Positions 4,758 to 11,364 of a DNA stretch of 11,364 bases are shown here, piece by piece (within the stretch, counting starts at the first letter, position 1; every line of letters starts with the position of its first letter). A model generated the notes under the pieces. It ran no database searches, was not told the DNA's origin, and saw nothing but the letters and a program-made list of their open reading frames with translations. The stretch covers positions 1 through 11,364 of the forward strand of contig REAV01000191.1 in assembly GCA_004294465.1 (NCBI GenBank), in the 5' to 3' direction. Source of the DNA: Sphingobacteriia bacterium. GTDB taxonomy: Bacteria > Bacteroidota > Bacteroidia > Chitinophagales > Chitinophagaceae. A program made the translations under genes and the position numbers.

Positions 4758-6905
4758 TTATTGATTAATGCCTTCCAGCGCAAATAGAAATGCATAATTC
4801 AATGCAATGTCTTTCAAATAATCAAACCTTCCTGAAGCGCCTCCATGCCCGAATTCCATATTGGTATGCAGCAATAAAACATTCTTGTCTTTTTTGGTGG
4901 CCCTCAATCGGGCAACCCATTTTGCTGGTTCAAAATATTGAACCTGACTATCGTGCAATCCGGTTGTTACCAATAAATTAGGATAATCTTTGGCTTCCAC
5001 ATTTTCATAAGGAGAATAACTCTTCATGTATAAATAAGCTTCTTTATTATTTGGATTACCCCACTCATCATATTCATTGGTAGTTAATGGAATACTTTCG
5101 TCGAGCATGGTATTGACTACATCTACAAAAGGCACTTGTGCAATGGCACCATGAAATAAACTGGGTGCCATATTTACCACGGCTCCCATCAGTAATCCAC
5201 CTGCGCTACCACCTTGTGCATACAAATGTTCCGATGAAGTATACCCCTGACTCACTAAATATTTTCCGCAGTCTATAAAATCGGTAAACGTATTTTTCTT
5301 TTTCATCAGTTTTCCATCTTCGTACCACTGCCGACCTAGATCTTCTCCGCCTCTGATATGGGCAATCGCAAAAGCAAATCCACGATCAAGCAAACTCAAT
5401 CTGGTACCACTAAAACTGGCATCCATGCTGATTCCATACGAGCCATAAGCATATAAGAGCAGGGGAGCCATTCCATTTTTTTCGAACCCTTTTTTATAAA
5501 CAATCGAGATTGGAATATTGGTTCCATCTGCCGCAGTTGCATTGAGTCTTTCAGTAACATATTGTTTTGCATCATAGCCACCCAATACTTCTTGTTGCTT
5601 CATGAGCTTTTTATCTTTGCTCACTAAATGGTAATCATACACCGATGCAGGTGTTGTTAAAGAAGTATAGCTGTATCTGAGCGTGGTGCTATTGTATTCT
5701 GGATTCGAATTAAATGAAGCAGTATATGCAGCTTCACCAAAATCGATATAATGTTCTTCAGTACTATTGAGCTTGCGCACCCTTAATTTAACCAGGCCAT
5801 TCTTTCTTTCATTCACCACAATGAACTGATTGAATTCTTCTACACCTTGTATCAATACATCTTTTCTATGTGGAATGATTTCTTTCCAACTGCTCATAGA
5901 AGTATTATCTAGCGGGCATTCCATCAGTCTGAAATTCAACGCATCTAAATTGGTACGAATTAAAAATTTATCTTCTAAAGCAACTACATCATACAATACA
6001 TTTTTAATTCTTGGTTGAAATACCTTGAATGCTGCTGAAGGAGTATTGGCATCGATCATTCTCCATTCAGAAGATAGCGTTGCTTGTGAAACGATATAAA
6101 TATATTTTCCGTTTTTGGTTTTACTCACACCAATATAATTACTCTTATCAGTTTCTTCATACACAGTAATATCAGTAGCTGAACCTAGAGTATGTTTCTT
6201 TATTTTTTCTGATAATAAAGAAACCGGATTATTGGAAGTATAAAAAATAGTTTGATTGTCATTGGCCCAGGTTGGGTCCCCGCCAGTTCCAGCTATGGCA
6301 TCTTTATAAATTTCTCCTGTGGTTAAATTCTTAATATGAATGGTATATTGTCTTCTGGAAACCTCATCTACTCCATAGGCCAGCAACTGATTGTTTTCGC
6401 TGATAGAAAATCCAGAAACACTGTAATAAGCTTTTCCCTTTGCCATTTCATCTACATCCAGTAAGATTTCTTCTGGTGCTGTTAAGCTTCCTTTTTTTCT
6501 GCAATATTTATAATATTGTTTTCCTTCATCGGTTCTTGAATAATAATAATAGCCATTTTTAAAAACAGGTACACTCTCATCTTTTTCTTTGATCCTCGCC
6601 TTCATTTCTGTAAACAATTTGGCTTGCAAATCTTTAGTACCGCTGAGCATAGAATCGGTATAGGTATTTTCAGCAGTTAAATAGTCAACTACTTTGGTAC
6701 TGTCTGGCCCCTTCTTAAAAAAATCGATCATCCAGTAATAATTATCAATTACGGTATCGCCATGAATGGTTCTAGTATGTGGCTGAATGCTAGCTACTGG
6801 GGCTTTTAAATCCGGCCATTGATAGGCTTCTTTTTTCATTTTTTTATCGGTATTACATGCGAATAAGCTCGTCATTACAAGTAGAAGTATTGAAAGTTTG
6901 CGCAT
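4758..6905 (-). CDS. ptrB: S9A family serine peptidase, oligopeptidase B-like, predicted lipoprotein
   Basis: I choose ATG at 6903-6905, giving 715 residues; a TTG seven codons earlier is possible but would spoil the signal peptide. Residues 1-17 (MRKLSILLLVMTSLFAC) form a lipoprotein signal ending in lipobox LFAC with Cys17. The N-terminal half carries the beta-propeller of prolyl-oligopeptidase relatives; the alpha/beta-hydrolase domain covers about 450-715. The triad is Ser567 (GGSAGG), Asp652 (GLHDSQVQ) and His687 (FGHGGASGR). The HIRGGEDLGRQWYEDGK stretch and SIPLTTNEYDEWGNP resemble oligopeptidase B, whose two acidic residues (Glu-x-Glu) select Arg/Lys at P1; here they read Glu611 and Asp613. 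The enzyme should cleave short peptides after basic residues. The propeller normally excludes folded proteins. A lipid anchor would place it in the envelope, unlike the cytoplasmic E. coli enzyme. It is the first gene of the minus-strand run. Confidence 0.9.
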   Translation of the reverse strand: MRKLSILLLVMTSLFACNTDKKMKKEAYQWPDLKAPVASIQPHTRTIHGDTVIDNYYWMIDFFKKGPDSTKVVDYLTAENTYTDSMLSGTKDLQAKLFTEMKARIKEKDESVPVFKNGYYYYSRTDEGKQYYKYCRKKGSLTAPEEILLDVDEMAKGKAYYSVSGFSISENNQLLAYGVDEVSRRQYTIHIKNLTTGEIYKDAIAGTGGDPTWANDNQTIFYTSNNPVSLLSEKIKKHTLGSATDITVYEETDKSNYIGVSKTKNGKYIYIVSQATLSSEWRMIDANTPSAAFKVFQPRIKNVLYDVVALEDKFLIRTNLDALNFRLMECPLDNTSMSSWKEIIPHRKDVLIQGVEEFNQFIVVNERKNGLVKLRVRKLNSTEEHYIDFGEAAYTASFNSNPEYNSTTLRYSYTSLTTPASVYDYHLVSKDKKLMKQQEVLGGYDAKQYVTERLNATAADGTNIPISIVYKKGFEKNGMAPLLLYAYGSYGISMDASFSGTRLSLLDRGFAFAIAHIRGGEDLGRQWYEDGKLMKKKNTFTDFIDCGKYLVSQGYTSSEHLYAQGGSAGGLLMGAVVNMAPSLFHGAIAQVPFVDVVNTMLDESIPLTTNEYDEWGNPNNKEAYLYMKSYSPYENVEAKDYPNLLVTTGLHDSQVQYFEPAKWVARLRATKKDKNVLLLHTNMEFGHGGASGRFDYLKDIALNYAFLFALEGINQ

Positions 6906-6984
6906 TTTGTTTAATTTAATGGTCAAGGTATTACAAAAACGGGGTTTTTATATTGATTTAGGAAGAAAATAAACTAAATAAAGA

Positions 6985-7455
6985 ATGTTGGTTTTTTGGA
7001 AGAAAAATAGGGCAGTGATATTGTATGGAACTGCATTGGCCTTCTTACTTTTTCTGTTAAAATGGATGGAATTGAAATGGTTGCTGTATAGCCATTATAT
7101 GGATATGTATATAGGTGCTATTTCGATCCTATTTACATTACTCGGCATCTGGTTGGCTAAACAATTAATGAAACCAAAAACCAATACCATCATCGTTGAA
7201 AAATGGTTGAATCCAACACCCGTAGAAAATGGGCTGATCAATGAATCTGCAATTGAAAATTTGGGAATCAGTGCCAGAGAAATGGAAGTACTTAACTTAA
7301 TGGCCAAGGGAATGAGTAATGCTGAAATTGCAGCTGATTTGTATTTATCCATTCCAACCATTAAAACGCATATAGCTAATTTGTTTTTTAAATTGGAAGT
7401 GAAAAGAAGAACCCAGGCAATCGAAAAAGCAAAAAGGTTGCAACTGATAGTATAA
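6985..7455 (+). CDS. Membrane-anchored LuxR-type transcriptional regulator
   Basis: The protein has 156 residues. Two hydrophobic helices (about 10-26 and 40-59) are joined by a short loop, so both termini are probably cytoplasmic. After a linker, residues 93-152 form a LuxR/FixJ/GerE DNA-binding domain: ISAREMEVLNLMAKGMSNAEIA, the recognition helix around IPTIKTHIANLFFKL, and VKRRTQAIEKAK. There is no receiver, PAS or ligand domain, so no phosphorylation or autoinducer input is visible; any signal would act through the membrane helices or a partner protein. Bacteroidota commonly place such regulators beside DUF4199 membrane proteins, as here (next gene, about 108 nt downstream). ATG 6985 is the first start after a 79-nt divergent spacer and is consistent with a hydrophobic helix starting near residue 10. 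The regulated genes are not known; the palindrome downstream is a candidate site. Confidence 0.88.
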   Translation: MLVFWKKNRAVILYGTALAFLLFLLKWMELKWLLYSHYMDMYIGAISILFTLLGIWLAKQLMKPKTNTIIVEKWLNPTPVENGLINESAIENLGISAREMEVLNLMAKGMSNAEIAADLYLSIPTIKTHIANLFFKLEVKRRTQAIEKAKRLQLIV

Positions 7456-7459
7456 ACGC

Positions 7460-7475
7460 TGCTACTTTGGTATGA
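7460..7475. repeat. Imperfect copy of the operator-like palindrome
   Basis: CGCTACTTTGGTATGA shares the core TACTTTnGTATGA (12 of 13 bases) with the perfect palindrome centred 38 bp downstream, but its left half has decayed (CGC in place of TCA). It begins 5 nt after the stop codon of the LuxR-type gene. Its right arm, GTATGATTT (7470-7478), can also pair with AAATCATAC (7495-7503), so the two copies together form a nested inverted repeat with a 16-nt loop. Confidence 0.5.
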
Positions 7476-7497
7476 TTTACAAGCTGTTTCAATAAAA

Positions 7498-7513
7498 TCA
7501 TACTTTAGTATGA
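7498..7513. promoter_or_regulatory. Perfect 16-bp palindrome, candidate operator
   Basis: TCATACTTTAGTATGA is a perfect dyad of two 7-bp arms around TT. It lies between the LuxR-type regulator gene and the DUF4199 gene. Dimeric LuxR-type domains bind dyads of about this size. Its centre is near 7505.5, about 43 bp upstream of the start point predicted from a CAATTTTG element at 7536-7543. That matches the position LuxR-type activators often occupy. Binding is inferred; only the symmetry and position are seen. Confidence 0.5.
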
Positions 7514-7535
7514 AGGGTTTTATTAGTTATTCATG

Positions 7536-7543
7536 CAATTTTG
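7536..7543 (+). promoter_or_regulatory. Possible -7 element for the DUF4199 gene
   Basis: CAATTTTG matches the Bacteroidota -7 consensus TAnnTTTG at all fixed positions but the first. It would place transcription near 7549 and leave a leader of about 15 nt to ATG 7564. No TTG is seen at the usual -33 spacing, as might be expected for an activator-dependent promoter. The region is AT-rich, so chance cannot be excluded. Confidence 0.3.
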
Positions 7544-7563
7544 AACAAACTAAAATAAACAAC

Positions 7564-8088
7564 ATGATGAAAAAAATTATCTGGACCTATGGCCTTATTG
7601 CAGGAGCAATTACCATGGTAAGCATTAGTATCGCAACCGTATTTCATGATCAGATTGGTTTCGACAATGGCATGTATGTTGGTTACTCCATGATGTTACT
7701 GGCATTCTCCATGATTTTTGTAGGCATAAAAAACTATCGAGACAACTACAACCAGGGAGTAGTTGGTTTTGGTACTGCTTTTAAAATGGGCTTGTTCATT
7801 ACATTAATTGCATCTACCATTTATGTGCTAACATGGTTAGTGGTCTATTATAATTTTATTCCCGATTTTATGGATAAATATGCTGCTTATGAAACAGATA
7901 AAATGAAAGCAGCTGGTGCTACTACTGCAGAAATACTCAATCACACAAAAGAAATGGCTGATTTTGCCCTTATGTATAAAAATCCATTTGTAAACGCAGG
8001 GATGACTTATATGGAAATTCTTCCAGTAGGTTTATTGGTGAGTTTAATTTGTGCGCTCATTTTAAAAAGAAAAACCGCAGCTTCATAA
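7564..8088 (+). CDS. DUF4199 domain membrane protein
   Basis: The product has 174 residues from ATG 7564 (the second ATG, 7567, is equally possible). A longer reading from ATG 7510 would add 18 residues with no membrane character and begin inside the palindrome, so I reject it. Four hydrophobic helices are visible at about 5-25, 36-55, 72-96 and 149-167, with a hydrophilic, mostly alpha-helical loop between the third and fourth (DKYAAYETDKMKAAGATTAE). The N-terminal KIIWTYGLIAGAITM, the central IKNYRDNYNQGVVGFGTAFKMGL and the late NPFVNAGMTYMEILPVGLL patterns fit DUF4199, a family widespread in Bacteroidota with no assigned function. It follows the membrane LuxR-type regulator on the same strand and ends before a strong terminator. 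A shared pathway, perhaps as the regulator's sensor or target, is inference from position only. Confidence 0.82.
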   Translation: MMKKIIWTYGLIAGAITMVSISIATVFHDQIGFDNGMYVGYSMMLLAFSMIFVGIKNYRDNYNQGVVGFGTAFKMGLFITLIASTIYVLTWLVVYYNFIPDFMDKYAAYETDKMKAAGATTAEILNHTKEMADFALMYKNPFVNAGMTYMEILPVGLLVSLICALILKRKTAAS

Positions 8089-8127
8089 ATTCGGTTGAAC
8101 CTCGATTAACCATCATTACTGCAAATA

Positions 8128-8159
8128 AAAAACCTTGAATCTTTCGGTTCAAGGTTTTT
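8128..8159. terminator. Strong bidirectional intrinsic terminator
   Basis: A perfect 12-bp stem, AAAAACCTTGAA (8128-8139) with TTCAAGGTTTTT (8148-8159), closes an 8-nt loop (TCTTTCGG). The arms begin and end in A- and T-runs, so it can stop transcripts from both sides: the DUF4199 gene on plus (stop at 8088) and sdhB on minus (stop at 8180). Confidence 0.93.
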
Positions 8160-8179
8160 ATTTTATAAAGCTTTCAAAC

Positions 8180-8944
8180 TTATTTTTCAGCTACTAAACT
8201 GGCAACTAAATATTCCTGATTCAATCGGGCAATATTGCTGATCGAAATTTCTTTAGGGCAAGTTGCTTCACAAGCACCCGTATTGGTACAAGCTCCAAAT
8301 CCTTCCTTATCCATTTGCGCCACCATGTTTAATACACGTGAATGACGTTCTGGTTCTCCCTGAGGTAATAATGCCAAATGAGAAACCTTGGCACTTAAGA
8401 ACAACATAGCAGAACTGTTTTTACATGCTGCCACACAAGCACCGCAACCAATACACATGGCAGCTGCAAATGATGCATCTGCTTTGTCTTTGTTGATTGG
8501 CAATGAATTTCCATCAACTGCATTACCTGTATTCACACTCACATAACCACCCGCTTGAACAATTCTATCGAATGCAGAACGATCTACCATCAAATCTTTA
8601 ATTACCGGGAAAGCAGTTGCTCTCCATGGTTCTACCACTACGGTATCTCCATCATTAAAAGCACGCATATGTAATTGACAAGTGGTGTTAGCCTGCCATG
8701 GTCCATGCGGTTTTCCGTTGATGTACATAGAGCACATGCCACAAATTCCTTCTCTGCAGTCATGGTCGAATGCAATAGGCTCTTTGCCTTCAACAATTAA
8801 TTCTTCATTCAACACATCAATCATTTCCAGAAAAGACATTTCAGTGGAAATATTTTTCACAGGATATGATTCAAATTGACCTTTTGCTTGACTGTTTTTT
8901 TGTCTCCAAACTTTAACGGTGAGATTCAAATTATTGTGTTCCAT
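8180..8944 (-). CDS. sdhB: Succinate dehydrogenase/fumarate reductase iron-sulfur subunit
   Basis: The 254-residue subunit relays electrons from the flavoprotein to the membrane haem/quinone site on the inner face of the membrane. Cluster ligands are visible: [2Fe-2S] Cys63, Cys68, Cys71 and Cys89 ([10 protein letters not shown], then a Cys after NTT); the [13 protein letters not shown] motif with Cys164, 167, 170 and 174; and [12 protein letters not shown] with Cys219, 225 and 229. By analogy with SdhB/FrdB, Cys164/167/170/229 hold [4Fe-4S] and Cys174/219/225 hold [3Fe-4S]. The 17-residue gap between the third and fourth [2Fe-2S] cysteines, with the [13 protein letters not shown] segment, is typical of the B-type enzyme of Bacteroidota. 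It is the last gene of the operon, 35 nt after sdhA, and is followed by the strong terminator. Direction (succinate oxidation or fumarate reduction) cannot be read from the sequence. Confidence 0.97.
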   Translation of the reverse strand: MEHNNLNLTVKVWRQKNSQAKGQFESYPVKNISTEMSFLEMIDVLNEELIVEGKEPIAFDHDCREGICGMCSMYINGKPHGPWQANTTCQLHMRAFNDGDTVVVEPWRATAFPVIKDLMVDRSAFDRIVQAGGYVSVNTGNAVDGNSLPINKDKADASFAAAMCIGCGACVAACKNSSAMLFLSAKVSHLALLPQGEPERHSRVLNMVAQMDKEGFGACTNTGACEATCPKEISISNIARLNQEYLVASLVAEK

Positions 8945-8979
8945 TATGTAAAATTTGTCAGTTAGAATTTGCTATTGAT

Positions 8980-10953
8980 TTATTTGTATGAACGCTGTGA
9001 AGGTTTTACTACATCATATATCAATGGTTCTTTGTGTAAGTTCCACTCATGTTCTGCTTTGTATTCCCAAGCAGCTACATACATATAATTAGCATCATCA
9101 CGTAAAGCTTCTCCTTCAGGTGTTTGATACTCTTCCCTGAAATGTCCGCCGCAACTTTCATTTCTATTCAATGCGTCTACACACATTAGTTCTCCCAGTT
9201 CAATGAAATCAGCAACACGGTTGGCTTTGTCTAATTCAGGATTCATCTCATTGATAGATCCCGGAATTCTTACATCCGACCAGAATTCTTTTTTCAAAGC
9301 CTGCACTTCTTTAATGGCTTGTTCCAATCCTTCCTTAGTTCTGGCCATGCCACATTTATCCCAGATTATTTTTCCTAAACGCTTATGAAAACTTTCAACC
9401 GTTTGCTTTCCTTTAATATTCATCAACAGATTAATTCTGTCAGAAACTGCTTTTTCAGCAGTTTCAAATGCAGGATGTGAAGTTTCAACAGCTTTGCTAT
9501 AGATTTCATCTGCCAATGAATTACCCAATGTATAAGGGATAACAAAATACCCATCTGCTAACCCTTGCATCAATGCAGAAGCACCTAAACGGTTAGCACC
9601 ATGATCACTGAAGTTTGCTTCACCCAATGCATACAATCCTGGAACAGTTGTTTGTAATTCGTAATCTACCCATAATCCACCCATAGTATAATGCACAGCA
9701 GGGTAGATACGCATTGGTACTTCGTAAGGGTTCTCTCCAGTAATCTTTTCGTACATATCAAAAAGGTTACCGTATTTTTCTTTCACCACTTGCTTACCCA
9801 TGGCGATAATTTCTTCCATAGGAACATTGGATCTTCCTTCTTTACCTGCTTCAATTTTTCCGTAACGTACAATAGCATCGGCATAATCTAAATAAACTGC
9901 TTGCTTACTTGTACCCACACCATGTCCTGCATCACATCTTTCTTTTGCAGCTCTCGAAGCCACATCACGTGGTACTAAATTTCCAAATGCAGGATACCTT
10001 CTTTCTAAATAATAGTCTCTTTCTTCTTCAGGTATATCAACAGCTTTTCTATTATCTCCTTTTACTTTTGGTACCCAGATTCTTCCATCATTTCTCAATG
10101 ATTCTGACATCAAGGTTAATTTACTTTGATGATCTCCACTCACTGGAATACAGGTAGGGTGGATCTGTGTGAAACATGGATTGGCAAATGTGGCTCCTTG
10201 CTTATGTGCTTTCCAAGCAGCAGTTACATTGCTTCCCATTGCATTGGTAGATAGATAAAATACATTACCATAACCACCAGTACACAATAACACCGCGTGT
10301 CCAAAATGTCTTTCTAAATTTCCTTTTACCAGATCACGTGCAATAATACCTCTTGCTTTTCCATCGATCTTAACTACTTCCAACATTTCATGGCGGGTAT
10401 ACATGGTTACATTACCCAATGCCACCTGACGTTCTAAAGCCTGATATGCACCTATCAATAATTGCTGACCAGTTTGTCCGGCAGCATAAAAGGTTCTTTG
10501 TACCTGTGTACCTCCGAATGAACGGTTACTTAATAATCCACCATATTCGCGCGCAAATGGAACTCCCTGTGCAACACACTGGTCAATTATATTTCCACTC
10601 ACTTCTGCTAAGCGATGTACATTGGCTTCACGTGCTCGATAGTCTCCACCTTTAATGGTGTCATAAAATAAACGGAAAACACTATCACCATCATTCTGGT
10701 AATTCTTTGCTGCATTGATTCCACCTTGTGCAGCAATAGAATGCGCTCTTCGAGGAGAATCCTGAAAGCAAAATGCTTTTACTTTATAACCTAATTCGCC
10801 CAATGAAGCTGCTGCAGAAGCACCAGCCAAACCAGTTCCCACTACAATTACTTCCAGCTTTCTTTTATTCGCAGGGTTAACCAATTTGCAGTGTCCCTTA
10901 TAGTCGGTCCATTTATTGTCTAATGGCCCTGAAGGAATTTTAGCATCTAACAT
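8980..10953 (-). CDS. sdhA: Succinate dehydrogenase/fumarate reductase flavoprotein subunit
   Basis: This 657-residue catalytic subunit interconverts succinate and fumarate. The dinucleotide-binding motif GTGLAG is at 39-44, the FAD-linking segment [15 protein letters not shown] places the covalent FAD on His71, and the substrate/catalytic residues appear as His265 (QIHPTCIP), Arg329 (PRDVASRAA) and His421 ([11 protein letters not shown]), with the closing [18 protein letters not shown] segment and its Arg455. Length (E. coli SdhA is about 588) and the extended C-terminal part ([19 protein letters not shown]) match the B-type, B. subtilis/Wolinella-like enzymes that pair with a single cytochrome b subunit, consistent with the sdhC fragment upstream. 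ATG 10951-10953 gives the usual short N-terminal extension. It is separated from sdhC by 40 nt and from sdhB by 35 nt. Nothing is missing. Confidence 0.98.
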   Translation of the reverse strand: MLDAKIPSGPLDNKWTDYKGHCKLVNPANKRKLEVIVVGTGLAGASAAASLGELGYKVKAFCFQDSPRRAHSIAAQGGINAAKNYQNDGDSVFRLFYDTIKGGDYRAREANVHRLAEVSGNIIDQCVAQGVPFAREYGGLLSNRSFGGTQVQRTFYAAGQTGQQLLIGAYQALERQVALGNVTMYTRHEMLEVVKIDGKARGIIARDLVKGNLERHFGHAVLLCTGGYGNVFYLSTNAMGSNVTAAWKAHKQGATFANPCFTQIHPTCIPVSGDHQSKLTLMSESLRNDGRIWVPKVKGDNRKAVDIPEEERDYYLERRYPAFGNLVPRDVASRAAKERCDAGHGVGTSKQAVYLDYADAIVRYGKIEAGKEGRSNVPMEEIIAMGKQVVKEKYGNLFDMYEKITGENPYEVPMRIYPAVHYTMGGLWVDYELQTTVPGLYALGEANFSDHGANRLGASALMQGLADGYFVIPYTLGNSLADEIYSKAVETSHPAFETAEKAVSDRINLLMNIKGKQTVESFHKRLGKIIWDKCGMARTKEGLEQAIKEVQALKKEFWSDVRIPGSINEMNPELDKANRVADFIELGELMCVDALNRNESCGGHFREEYQTPEGEALRDDANYMYVAAWEYKAEHEWNLHKEPLIYDVVKPSQRSYK

Positions 10954-10993
10954 AGATCCTTTGATTTATGATAATTAGAATATACTTGAATAA

Positions 10994-11364
10994 TTAACCG
11001 ATCCAACCCATAATAAAACTTACAGGCATTAAAATAAATATGGCTGCAATAATGATGGCGTAACCATATCCAATACTAATGAGCATGGTATTATAACGCT
11101 TATTATGAACACCCAATGTTTTAAAAGCACTTTGAAATCCATGAGCCAGATGGTAGGCCAATGAAATACATCCCAATGCATATACTACCACTATCCACCA
11201 CTCAGTAAATGTTGCTTTCATCAAGCCAAACATATTGTGCATCACTACTCCATTGTAAGTAACTTCTTCTTCCAATCCTTTTCCAGTAAATCGGGCAGAA
11301 ACCCAAAAATGATACAAATGCAAAATGAGGAAAATCAAAATAAGTGTTCCTAAAAGTCCCATGC
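10994..11364 (-). CDS. sdhC: Succinate dehydrogenase cytochrome b subunit, 3' part only
   Basis: About 122 codons of the membrane anchor remain; the start lies beyond the window. The ATG at 11360-11362 is probably an internal Met, because the first helix seen is a mid-protein one, and family proteins have about 220 residues. Three helices remain (about 2-20, 55-75 and 95-117 of the fragment), equivalent to helices III-V of a five-helix B-type anchor. His15 (LILHLYHFW) and His71 (AYHLAHGFQSAF) sit where B. subtilis SdhC has two of its haem b ligands, so a di-haem cytochrome is likely. The gene precedes sdhA by 40 nt. In B-type enzymes one SdhC carries both haems and the menaquinone site, and no sdhD is needed; none is seen here. 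Confidence 0.9.
   Translation of the reverse strand, partial: MGLLGTLILIFLILHLYHFWVSARFTGKGLEEEVTYNGVVMHNMFGLMKATFTEWWIVVVYALGCISLAYHLAHGFQSAFKTLGVHNKRYNTMLISIGYGYAIIIAAIFILMPVSFIMGWIG

Noticed and set aside
6906..6926. Longer oligopeptidase start at TTG 6926
   Set aside because: The ATG at 6905 gives a clean lipoprotein signal peptide with basic start, hydrophobic core and lipobox.
6935..6949. Hairpin AAAAAC-GGG-GTTTTT as a terminator in the divergent spacer
   Set aside because: The stem is only 6 bp, nearly all A-T pairs, and lies between two divergent starts where a terminator makes little sense.
7510..7563. Longer DUF4199 start at ATG 7510
   Set aside because: The added 18 residues look unlike the family and the start lies inside the palindrome. 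ATG 7564/7567 directly precedes the conserved KIIWTYGLIAG segment.
9691..10655. Several plus-strand open frames inside sdhA
   Set aside because: They are antisense shadows of a highly conserved gene, rich in His and Leu runs, with no recognisable domain.
1..11364. CRISPR arrays, tRNA/rRNA genes, insertion sequences or phage remnants
   Set aside because: I found no regularly spaced repeats, no tRNA-like cloverleaf, no terminal inverted repeats with transposase and no phage genes.

Overview
The window looks like a chromosomal piece of a low-GC Bacteroidota genome, most likely from the Chitinophagaceae. This rests on gene types, not on a marker gene: a B-type succinate dehydrogenase in the order sdhC-sdhA-sdhB, an ECF sigma factor paired with a zinc-less membrane anti-sigma factor, a membrane-anchored LuxR-type regulator beside a DUF4199 gene, lipoproteins with Bacteroidota-style lipoboxes, and little Shine-Dalgarno sequence before starts. 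No IS element, phage gene, tRNA, rRNA or CRISPR array is visible. Coding density is high; the longest gap between genes is about 90 bases.

Layout. Bases 1-234 hold the 3' end of a cupin_5 (DUF985) gene on the plus strand. Its stop codon directly abuts the stop of a minus-strand pair (235-1148): an ECF sigma factor and its anti-sigma protein, overlapping by 4 nt. A plus-strand NlpC/P60 peptidase (1219-1983) diverges from the sigma gene and ends at a bidirectional terminator (about 2006-2037).

The other side of that terminator is the end of a tight minus-strand run of seven genes (6905 to 2062): a lipoprotein-type oligopeptidase B, TrmN6 tRNA methyltransferase, a small DUF4878-like lipoprotein, the fluoride channel CrcB/FluC, soluble inorganic pyrophosphatase, a half-size TauE/SafE transporter, and a 50-residue membrane protein. 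Spacers of 3-33 nt suggest one operon. The FluC-pyrophosphatase pairing is functionally suggestive because fluoride inhibits pyrophosphatase.

Diverging from that operon, on the plus strand, are a two-helix membrane protein with a LuxR-type DNA-binding domain (6985-7455) and a DUF4199 membrane protein (about 7564-8088). The gap between them holds a perfect 16-bp palindrome and a related half copy, a plausible operator. A second strong bidirectional terminator (8128-8159) separates this pair from the minus-strand sdhCAB operon (11364 to 8180), where sdhC is cut by the window edge.

Most of the window is ordinary housekeeping and regulatory content. I did not find a convincing new multi-gene system. 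The best leads are the LuxR/DUF4199/palindrome module, the crcB-ppa linkage, the 50-residue ORF, and a predicted membrane-anchored oligopeptidase B.
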